Source: Bursaphelenchus xylophilus
Taxonomy: Eukaryota; Nematoda; Chromadorea; Rhabditida; Aphelenchoididae
DNA length: 64,000 bases
NCBI GenBank assembly: GCA_904066235.2
Contig: CAJFCV020000004.1
Span: forward strand, 11,284,001 to 11,348,000
Direction of reading: 5' to 3'
The notes below the pieces were generated by a model, which was not told where the DNA came from, ran no database searches, and worked only from the letters and a program-made list of their open reading frames with translations. How positions within the stretch are numbered: the stretch's first letter is position 1; each line of letters starts with the position of its first letter. A program made the position numbers and the translations under genes. Shown piece by piece: positions 45,801 through 51,600 of the stretch.

Positions 45801-48058
45801 TCCAATTCGACCGTAATCCAACCCCAAAAAATCCCCTACCGTATCAATAAAATAGCAGCCCGGTTCGATCGTCAGGACCATTCGTTCCTTCAGGGTTCTG
45901 GTAAGTCTCAACGACTTCAATCCGGGCAAATGTGAACGTGGCAGGGCGTCGCCCAGGTAGCCACCACAATCATGAACATCAAGTCCAAGAAGATGACCAA
46001 GTCCATGCGGCTGGAAAACGGCGCCGACCCGCTTCTCCACCATCTCGTTCACATCTCCGTTGAGGATTCCGGCCTTCACCAAGTGTTCGAGGACCACTTT
46101 TTCGGCCAAAATATGCATATCGTTCCAGCGGACGCCCGGTTTCGCGTTCTCGAAGACGGCGCAACGTGCCGCCCACACGGCGTTGTAGATGACTTTCTGT
46201 TTTTCGGTGAACTTCCCGTTCGCTGGGAAGGAGCAGGTCACGTCCGAGGCTGAAATCCAAATATTTTTATATCGCACTAGGCAAGAGTTTGAAATTTTGA
46301 TTTTTAACTTCAAAATCAGCAGCTTAGAAGGCAAAATGGGCAATAAAAATATTCTAAGGGTATTCTTTGTTAATTCTATCAAACGAAAAATCGCACAATA
46401 CTTTGTTTTCTACATAAAATTTACAAATTTATATTACACTAGGTCGGATTCGGAAATTTTGATATTAGGCTCAAAAATCAGCTGTTTCAAAACCCAGTCA
46501 AATAATCAACGCGTGTCGCAAACCTTTTCCACAAATTCTGTAGCAAAAAAATCTCATTTTATCTTGTTTTAGACATCAAAATAAAAAAAAATTATATTGT
46601 ACTAGGACCAAATTAAAAAATCCCAAAAGCCCTCTCTTACCGTAGCAATTGTATTCCGGACCCATATCGAACAAGCACATGTCGCCGTCTTGGATATGAC
46701 GGTCATTTGGAGCTCCAGCGTGGCCGTAATGCAGAACTGCGCCGTTTTCGCCGCTAAAATTTAATGAAATCACGATTTTTTGCCATTTTACACAGCCTTA
46801 CAGAGGGCTGTAAAATTCAAGAAGCATTATAAAGGGTCAAGAGACTTCTCATAAACTTCTGAGGCCCAAATGAACCCACCTTCCCGCGATGCAAGTATAG
46901 GCAATATGCCGACATCCTCCAGTGTAATATGAGATGTGTTTGAAGAGACTTTCCAGCTGGTATTCGTACATTGGGGGCTTGATATGGCGCATCACCTCTT
47001 TGTGGGCCTCGGAGGCGATTTTGGCGGCGTAGCGGAGGACATCCAGCTCTTGGTCGGTCTTGATGACGCGCTCTTCGGCGATTATCGGGTACAAAATTTC
47101 CGTGTCTACGTTGAAATCGGATTTTCCCTTGAATTCGGCGGGCTCCAGAACCTTTCCACTGTCCGTGTTGGGGGCTTTCTAAAGTCGGAAAGACAAAAAA
47201 AAATCAAAAAAAATGCAAAAGCTCACCAATAACAGCAAATTTTTGACGCTATTAGTCTTCAAGTAGTCGGAAATGACGTTCTCCTCATGAAAGACAACAT
47301 CATCCACTTCGTACTTCTGCTTGAACCAACTTTCCGGCTTGATGCTAAAAAAATTTTGATCAAACTTGAAGAGGTATGAAATTTCAGAAAATTGCCTAAA
47401 ATACGGTTAAACTTTGACTAAAACAACGTGCCACAGATTAAAATTGCATCTAAGATAATCGTTCTTCAGCTAGTTATCGAAATTAAGCGTGAAAACGCGC
47501 AAAAAACACTCAAAAATTCAAAAAAATCAAAAATTTGTGATCGATACCTAAAATAAGGTCCACAGGTGGAAAAAACAGAGCGAACACCTCCGATTTTGAT
47601 TTTAAATATCCCATAGCACTTTAAATTTACTAACTATAGCAAAACATTCCAGAAGAACATTCATAGTTTCTTGCAGAATCCAAAAAACCTAAAATTAGGT
47701 ACCAAGTTGACTAAAACAACGCAGCTAAACCCCTCTGAGCTCACCATCCTTGCCAGATTGCATAATCTGGATGTAATTTCGGCGGGAATAACGTGCTTTT
47801 TCCAGAGTTCACATCAATAATTGCGTAACAATCGGCTTCATGGACGCCAAACGCCCAGAAAAAATAAGATTCCTGGCGGAATGCCAGCTCCTCGGCGTCA
47901 GTATTGTATCTAGTCTTCTCTTCACCTCCTTGAAGGACGACCGCAGTGTTTGCGGAGACTTTACCCGACTTTTTTAGGGCCTCAACGAGACGGCGACGAT
48001 TTTCGGCGAAGAGGGAGGCCGAAACTTTCAGTGTCTGATTTCCACGCCAAAACGACAT
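33811..48058 (-). CDS. PEPD: prolidase (Xaa-Pro dipeptidase)
   Basis: Hydrolyses dipeptides with C-terminal proline in the cytosol (M24B metallopeptidase). Exons in transcript order: 48058-47745, 47344-47227, 47178-46880, 46753-46641, 46249-45840 and 33999-33811; all phases join to give 480 residues, close to the usual ~490. The metal ligands are all present: D273 (LFDMG), D284 (ASDVTC), H367 (HGLGH), E410 (VLTIEPG) and E450 (RIEDDV). [10 protein letters not shown] and CSFPANGKF are family signatures. TTCTTCCAG six bases before the ATG suggests trans-splicing. The last exon, holding E450 and the C-terminal MAGK, is 11.8 kb from exon 5 because a full BEL/Pao element lies in the intron on the same strand. 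The gene looks intact; whether the intron is spliced well is untested. Confidence 0.95.
34094..34555 (-). repeat. 3' LTR of the BEL/Pao element
   Basis: 462 bp, identical to the copy at 44905-45366. On the plus strand it opens TGTCACGGCCGGGAATAGGC and closes GGGTGTCGCGACA. Confidence 0.96.
34556..34705 (-). other. 3' spacer with a polypyrimidine (coding strand) tract next to the LTR
   Basis: Plus-strand bases 34556-34593 are almost all purine (GGGGGAGGGAGAGGGAGGAA). In the element's own orientation that is a pyrimidine run, the opposite of the polypurine tract expected just before a 3' LTR. Only GGAG directly abuts the LTR as purine on the RNA strand. Confidence 0.7.
34706..36154 (-). CDS. 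retroelement accessory protein: J-like HPD segment, coiled coil, zinc knuckles, RING-H2
   Basis: Intact 482-residue frame with its own ATG, on the same strand as and 271 nt after the envelope stop. Residues about 50-122 resemble a J domain, with HPD at 86-88 ([13 protein letters not shown]) in the expected helix II-III loop. Residues 155-325 form a long coiled coil with an internal duplication ([19 protein letters not shown] at about 176 and [19 protein letters not shown] at about 211). Residues 332-392 hold three zinc knuckles whose spacing and the CPS(R/K)..C..C..HH..C ending match the gag knuckles of the same element. Residues 413-457 are a C3H2C3 RING finger: C413, C416, C429, H431, H434, C437, C454, C457. 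Inferred role: an Hsp70-linked or nucleic-acid-tethered ubiquitin ligase acting on host or element proteins. Likely expressed from a spliced RNA. Confidence 0.9.
   Translation of the reverse strand: MLKNNTLPRKNPESMAGRLIPIFPDMSGKRNQQKEQNDECRHLFDPSEEDLLTIYSTILALGLINLQSRTQSRWASIRRRAAFRLHPDKSNNPTVATELFKVFQYSCRYLDDLTQAQYEEFIERHRHCRPIPLLDIINFADIPGPSTSAPQDPAMSDAIQELQREVESLRAQNEALTAEASSSTAARHQAEEEAKRLLRQNEELRKRNEELSAEASSSAAARNQAEEEAQALTDTLNEARRTRRILAEDNERHYRAIQALREASRNQQLAAAEVGAQLTEEINQLSALLQNEEERHRRSLTRLDEAETLAASLRHNLEQEMRRPHKARRQPCPYCNSADHNPLDCTVVVDRSVRRRLIGDRCVNCLGRHDVIRCPSRKTCLHCKQWHHTSLCALGTPRDVPGPSTSRAHEDQCPICLTGDDRPVTRTYCGHLFHQICLDEWITSQLNQHQNPTCPNCRAPLHIDSRHRQPDTSPEEPEEPTF
36155..36425 (-). 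other. spacer, envelope stop to accessory frame
   Basis: No frame. It contains a run of about 16 A on the element strand (T run on plus near 36333-36348) and purine-rich stretches. A splice acceptor for the accessory RNA would be expected here. Confidence 0.5.
36426..38345 (-). other. envelope region of the polyprotein (phlebovirus Gc-like class II type)
   Basis: About 640 codons after the integrase. It opens with a signal-like segment ([16 protein letters not shown]), then a membrane helix ([20 protein letters not shown]), a second signal-like segment ending FPWVNG, a large cysteine-rich ectodomain with several NxS/T sites and the [15 protein letters not shown] block typical of nematode retroelement envelopes related to phlebovirus Gc, and a C-terminal anchor ([19 protein letters not shown]). 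It is fused in frame to pol, so it needs proteolytic release or a spliced RNA with an internal start. No breaks seen. Confidence 0.85.
36426..44624 (-). CDS. BEL/Pao gag-protease-thymidine kinase-RT-RNase H-integrase-envelope polyprotein
   Basis: One uninterrupted 2,732-codon frame from the first ATG (44624). Approximate residues: gag core 190-300 ([17 protein letters not shown]); three zinc knuckles 400-466; aspartic protease near 570 ([10 protein letters not shown]); TK1-like kinase 730-915; reverse transcriptase 950-1260 with YVDN near 1210; Pao-type linker and RNase H near 1383 (FCDASD); integrase 1690-1900 with the zinc H2C2 module and D, D, E near 1743, 1807 and 1855 (GLDYGG, SDNAPQF, GSWERL); DUF5641-like C-terminal module 2010-2055; envelope from about 2095 with internal signal and membrane segments, a cysteine-rich fusion-type core near 2338 ([11 protein letters not shown]) and a C-terminal anchor near 2675. 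No stop or shift separates gag, pol and env. The thymidine kinase is not a normal BEL/Pao component. Confidence 0.95.
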   Translation of the reverse strand: MDSPSGKIRQAIGLAKRRLQDALRSYLQIQKEIDLNPAEINDEQLYNTFETAHDVFRRLSRNVQRLDELHNQWQRIIETNPSEQTTFDNYITAHGDFRPLVEEGRTAVDHLRLRIGLLREATSNRLELTDPNDLYDNGEGTLDIVPSNEAVFSTPTTPTRPSTPATPATQVNPPAELNQPSPGWMDLLFLPNVSIPQFNGNPSRWNEFWDLFNAMVNNRKLEPCLKLFQLRSCLEGEAKAALSHLGNSNADYNIAVQTLKDLYGDPLRVTHRLRAEILQFRILDKGSINLYRGWSRLHQLYSQLLSMGDPADTTLLAQVIESKFPRYVLQKVYKDATIIPKGKQMLDAVGDVLRKEANIDRMISDNHGDQKRLPNRPNTPRRPDQLISHYNADQDEKNPNGPSCHLCEGRHLTYKCSKYGEPQERQRQASLKKLCRNCLLPGHFVPECPSKHSCRHCNQRHHSSMCFRNNPAGPSRPAQKSKPAQKVTFAPIPAKTTPSAKTRPPSNPRKEKTHVVINEDELDDNDQSEQAFLTNTKPKPKLSTTLLMTTEVEAINPDISKVSRPAVLFSDSGSTRSFITEKLASNLKLRPLSDEITTVNVNTFGDHSETFNTKTYNLLIRDPAHPKKTTKISVLSIPNMTSSMLAALPTDFHETPLTVTKVRPSILLGMDNLDICRSTGEPVDLPSGFKLSHSKIGRFIYGEGKASPVPRTNAHTHHSYMMEMAIPLPTTEGSITAIAGPMWSGKTTLLLEKLNEFPEQSRILRIRHVADIRYTEDNQIVTHDGQTHACMRIADLNSTIALLNAYDVLAIDGAHFFPELAVVCQKIRDLGKTIIVTGLLNGTYLDNPTPKTNYNFAPLWAIADLRHTLLGNCDICGEPASYSKRIVPNPTDPTDISQWVGGKDKYATLCPTCDTAYTTQHSPQVFHISIPTEETPKDSSTEPVSICVKHTEQKQLSSLLTKFWTLEHLGIHDDPSRNDDDLAMEAFLKTVTRNEEGRYVCRWPWKGTPTTLQSNFGRCLGRLRSTLRRLSANPTLLQQYSEIFSDQLTKGIIEEVPLNQPSQGPLHYIPHQPVITPDKTTTKLRVVYDASCKTPNGKSLNDHMFRGPVLLPELVGMLLRFRVTKIPLLSDVEKAFLQLSLDERDRDCTRFLWVRDVTQPAEGANLMVFRFNRVCFGVVSSPFLLAACVDYHLQHYPHPLAKAMRKNSYVDNVLIECSDVQEATDAYHLSRQIFSEAKMNLREFQSSHPTVKAFLEQQGEKIPEIVKFLGLQWNTNTDILTLVPWKTPNSEQLATKRTILKRIASLFDPLGFHAPLILQAKLLLQKLWQQGKDWDIPLQEDLLSEWNQIQSLLETSTMPTLQRHVCPFSSDSAELHVFCDASDRAYAAVAYLRTQSGDLIDVSFLIGKSRLGPIKGMTVPRLELLGLLIGSNLARTIATELPSIRLTNIFLWTDSRIVHTWLLSRRTLPIFVKNRVNSIWQNVPNASIRYVPTAENPADSATKRCPPSQLWLEGPAWLRQSPSQWPNQPELYEAPEDITAVAEVTTAPIPLIDATRFSRWTILIHTLVCVLQYLATVLSTSNTAQRKYPWLSVYTTPSTPHTTQFHTAEKLFFRLMQQERPPTKAQQHELNLYQDSEQIFRCRTRLAHASLPTTAQNPIFLPSPHYGTALYIHHIHQLLGHASTSTTLCHLRYRVWIPKARRLVQSSIRQCSCRTLKPFALPPFPNYPHMRVQPNPPFHYTGLDYGGPISVSITTTDTIKTYICLFTCLTSRAVHLELVLDLSTLAFLQALRKFISRRGTPAEVWSDNAPQFRLATQAITLAWAESEDVQSYLATRGIKWSFITESAPWQGGSWERLMGVTKTALKRAIGKKKISLPEMMTVLTEVEAIVNSRPLTFVPSKIDDQSFHPIRPIDCIQPGAFIGVPLLDPWDPEDGTFEPKPSSVTKLMDLWRKQQRIINQFWKIWSSEYLLTLAERHQTTHKQDRSAIDRLPVKGEVVLVHEEGLGRGKWQMAKILEIVTPNKIQIQLATPPHLVLHRSPKHLYPLELQPEIPNATEGIPRTSNQQDSPPPPRRNPRKNSSSTTLVAYFLGVVLINTVSATDSLPNPCTAEDCAPWRWDCCTAIQKTGIFIWMGVLLALIPFICVLLAIHTWIWRTARWIWTRCRPQNPRQPRYQAPHRIRRLLRTTGTIYLLFGLFPWVNGCSEVTALTASTHNCRFDEESNVETCSLSQSIQLSLRPINETSCLRITTPLNGSYMLRLTTLQLKFKCNFKYGYHTRDFATTVESVHRCDMASNSYCQGYQCEKVSTSDDLPEFSLLARRAPGYSHCTRACGCATCGCFLCSPGCNFWRLYALPKTNNIYLIGRCPTWTITASVILEVGGKTSLIQLVAAKPVHVGDEIFTLQAISTPQVPILYQPMVIKVGTNEAITTAASDPQQPAPGSLGVFQCRSEDDARRFQCTFPHETCSCSPSDFHTKCTCNYRNPMDLWHSQEVKLPFTSGPIKIDYQNHTITAEIAQQTAILVHIAFQNATISTFHYRAKCAPSVIQQLTGCKSCHSGAQAIIFCQSKFPTTINVDCDGTNVQSFPCNNITFQLNIYTDEAEFNKNCSYSCSDKSDGTLHLFGKLHTMTIPPPPSKELGQWWARAADEVPIGNILRDITQFLEKVAWFFPSLIFQYPLLMLLVMATVVIMLYFLFRYNFPSTPPAIFLDPRPHQQLPESRGLLPKRAKPHHH
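41870..42440 (-). other. thymidine kinase (type II, TK1-like) domain inside the polyprotein
   Basis: About 185 codons between the protease tail ([16 protein letters not shown]) and the reverse transcriptase opening ([13 protein letters not shown]). Order of TK1 motifs: P-loop [15 protein letters not shown]; (T)[11 protein letters not shown]; Walker B region [34 protein letters not shown]; zinc half [15 protein letters not shown]; and lasso/zinc half [14 protein letters not shown]. All four zinc cysteines are present. The canonical IDEGQFF (Glu is the catalytic base) is replaced by IDGAHFF, so activity is uncertain. Expected substrate by family: thymidine, raising dTTP for reverse transcription. 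Confidence 0.92.
44625..44904 (-). other. 5' leader of the BEL/Pao element
   Basis: Between the primer-binding site and the first ATG. The frame is open upstream to a GTG at 44666, but the first ATG is at 44624. A splice donor for env or accessory RNAs may lie here, but none is certain by eye. Confidence 0.5.
44882..44899 (-). promoter_or_regulatory. primer-binding site for tRNA-Trp
   Basis: Five bases inside the 5' LTR, the plus strand reads ATCACGTCGGGGTCACCA, the 3' end of animal tRNA-Trp including CCA. The element RNA therefore has the complementary TGGTGACCCCGACGTGAT. Confidence 0.88.
44905..45366 (-). repeat. 5' LTR of the BEL/Pao element
   Basis: 462 bp, identical by reading to 34094-34555. 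Right flank AGCCC repeats the left flank of the element. Confidence 0.96.
45440..45775. repeat. decayed interspersed-family copy in prolidase intron 5
   Basis: Contains GGGCCGAGATATTCCAAAAGCGAGAG, an AATTACTCTATACTTTAGAAATATG block and TCACGCCAAAATTTGC, matching internal landmarks of the family. It predates the retroelement insertion next to it. Confidence 0.6.
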
Positions 48059-48612
48059 TTTTTCTGGAAGAAAAGTTGTCGATTATGTAACAAACAACCT
48101 CAAAAATTTATTGCACGCAATTAAAATTCAAGTTCAAGCGCAAAATTTTTCGTCAGACCAAAAAATATTATTCATGGCAAAATTGATGGATAAGATGCGA
48201 AATTCATGTCATTTCGATCAAATTTGATGTCCAAAACACCTTACCACCTATTTTCTACTCTAATATAGCTTTTCAGCTTCGTCTGACATTATTCTAGGCA
48301 ATTTCGAAGCAAAAATGAAATTATTTTAGGTAAACGTGACCTCAAAATGACTTTATTCTTGCTTAGGTCGATCTCAAATCCTCTAAAATCTATACGACGT
48401 CTCATTTTCCACCCTATCCCAAAATATTCTCTCCCAAAAACTTCATTTCCCCACCAAAAACCTTCCAAGACCGCAAAATCAGCCAAAAATAACCAAAAAT
48501 CGTTATCAATCAAAGTAGTGATTTGTTGATAACCTTCATAATGGAGAACAAAGACTAGTCAAACAATCGGAATTTATTCTTAAAAGTTCGGCTACATTAT
48601 TTTCGCTTTTGT

Positions 48613-51600
48613 TCAGCGCTCTCTGTCCTGTAGGTCCTGATAACGTGCCAAAGTCGACTGTTTGACGCGCTCTTTCCACGTCATTCCCGCAACCTTCGAG
48701 CCGGCGGCACCGAGGCCAACGCCTTGGACGCGTTGTTCGGCGGCGATTGGGTTTACAATGCCTAGAATTAAATCATTTTATAGATCCATATCAAACTTTT
48801 TTCGATGTAAAAATCTCGACCAAACCTACCCTGTTGTGCTTTTCCTAGCCCAGTGCCTTCTTGCCATCCCATGTTCTTCAAGAGTTTATTTCCAATGTTA
48901 GTCTCATCCAAGGGTCGAATCGCTTTTTGTGCCGCTTCTTCAGCAATATTTGCCTCGGATTGTGTTCCACCGAGTTCGTCAAGCCCTGAAATTCATTTTT
49001 GTTCACATTTCTTTCGCCCTCAAGCCCTCAAATTTCCAGTAAACCATAAAGACCTCCAAAATTCTGTCTAAAATTCGACAAAAACTCAAAAAATCATTAC
49101 CTGGATCAATTCCGTAAAGTTGCCGTCGTTCTTTAGCCCGGTCCCGATATGGCAATGAGGGCTTAGGCTCCTGAGTGGTGGGGTTACCTAGCTGGATGCC
49201 CATTTCGGCCATTTTATTCGCGACATTCGTCTGAAATTGAGGAATTTATATTGTAGTAGGCACCAGGATAAAAATCAAACAAAAAAATATTTCAAAATTT
49301 CCCCCAGGCACTCCAAATGTCTTATAACTTCGTTAGGTTTCGTAAAATTCCACAAAACCTCATTTTCAAACCAAAAACCTCTAAAAAATTATATTACACT
49401 AGGCAAAACTTTGATACAAATTCCATCCAAAACCTCGACAAATCCAGTAATACCTCTACTACAGCAAATCCTAAATAAAATACGAGATCTAAAGCCTAAA
49501 TTCAACCCAATTTCTCCACTCCTCACCTTATGGAGATCACTTTTTTGGCAGTGCTTCTCCAGGACATCGAGGCTTTTGAACTGGCGTTGGCACAACAAGC
49601 ACGCGATTAGAGACTTGTCCAGGAATTCATTAATGTCGAACCGAATGGGTTCTCTGGTTTCGGATGGTTCTGGAATAAGGCACAGTCAGTTCGAAATTCC
49701 TTCAACGAAAGCGATTTTTGGGCCAAAATCGGGTTTAGAAAACTTGTGTTTCTTGCAAAGTGCCGCCGGCAAACGGGCTGCGCGTGGCTTTTAAAAGTTG
49801 CCAGAGTCTGTGTGGCGGGTGTCAAATCCAATTTCACTTGAATTTGGGGTCGTTTTCGGCGAGAAACGAGCCCTTTTCTCACGCCACCACTAAGATATGA
49901 TAGATACCGTTTCTGTCGAGGGTGCTGGTCGAGACCTCGTCCACTTGCTCATCCGCTTCTTCATCTGCCTCCCAAGTGTTCTGTAAGTAATTGTGGGTTA
50001 AATTCGTGTTTCGCGGTCCACGTTACCGTAGGAAACACAACGAAATTTAAAATTGTATCAACCTTATGCCCAAAAATCCTCAAACTCCTAATTTTTTCGA
50101 CTCCAAGATCAAAAAAATGCACAAAAAATAATTCACCCTCTAATTTATCCCTTTATCTCCATTTCCCTGCCAAATTAGCAATAAAATCCACGCAAAAATC
50201 CGATAATAATATAAAAATCATCAATTTTCCCGCTAAACTCACAGCTGTTGATGTCACCGCGGGTTTGTCATCCGAATCCTTGACCGCATTGAAGGACATC
50301 TTGATTTTCTCTTGTCGTTTGGCCCACTGGTTCATCTCTCTTTGGATGTCCTTAGCTGTTTTTGGCTAGAATTCAAATTTCGATATTACACTAGTTTTAA
50401 GTGATTTTCGATAAAAATTTTCTATGACTCCAAAGCAGATTGTCTGATAAACCATTTTAGAGGGCTAGAAATCCATCCCAATCCAAAAACTTCCAGTAAA
50501 TCAGTATATTAAAAAAAATTTAATCCAAAAAAGTCATGGATAATATAATTGATGCCCCGCCATAAATTTTAATCCAAAATCCGGGAAAATCTACCGTTAT
50601 TATCTCCAAATAACCTACCTTATTTGGATCTTCCTCTTCTTTGACCTTCTTTTCTTTCTTCTTCTTTTTCTTCTCGTTTTCAGCGTTGGCTTCCGGGTTC
50701 TAAACAAAAACTGGATTATAACACATTCTCAAACGTCTCCATAGGCCTCAAAATCCATCACAAAATATATTTTATGACACTACACAAGAAAAAACAAGAC
50801 AAAAATTAGGGGGTGGCTCAAAAAAACAGAGAAACTCATAAAAATTAGTGGGAAAATACAGAATTAGAGGGTAAAACAAGATAAACGATCCATTTTCTAA
50901 TGCCCAAAGCAGGTTGGAAGTTCAAAATCTCTGCTGGTTTTCATGATCATTCTCTTTATCGTCTTTTGCGGCTTCAAACAAGGCTTTGGGTGTGATTTTT
51001 CGGAAAAGTTTTGGGGTGGGGCAGTCCTCGGTGAAATCCTCGGCCAAGCCTTGGAATCCCTGGTCCGCCAAAGGTTTGGATGGCTTTTCCAACTCATTTC
51101 TGATATTCTCGCATTCTTCTTCCATTTCCGTATAGTTCAGCAAGGAATTTGTGACGTTCAAATTGCCAGAAAAATCGTTTTCCTCAAATCTTTTCGAATT
51201 TTCATTGTTATTTCCATCAAATTTCGATTCACTTCGATTTCCCTTGAGTTGTGAGTTCTCTACACTGTCTTCTCCTTCAATATTCTTCAAGTTCTCAACA
51301 TCCTTCTTCATTTTCTGATCATTTTTTACCTTATCCATGACCTTCTCTTCATTTTTGATATAAAAATCCGGGTTTTTCTCATCGACAAGACTTTCTGCTT
51401 CCTTAAAACTCTCCCCCTGGTCTGCAGTATCGTTGAAAACTCCATTTACCGCATAAAAATTAGGGCTATAAGTCGTGTCCAGCTGATGAATCGAGAAAAA
51501 CGTCTCATTTAGACCTGACTTTCTGCGTTCAAACGGCGTACTTCCCGCATTCTTCAGCAAATTTCGAACAATTGGGTTGTAAACATTGGTCGTCTGTGCT

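Noticed and set aside
49607..49882. 91-codon minus-strand frame between RBM5 exons
   Set aside because: It lies mainly in the intron between 49908 and 49669; the C2H2 exon is read in another frame that joins in phase.
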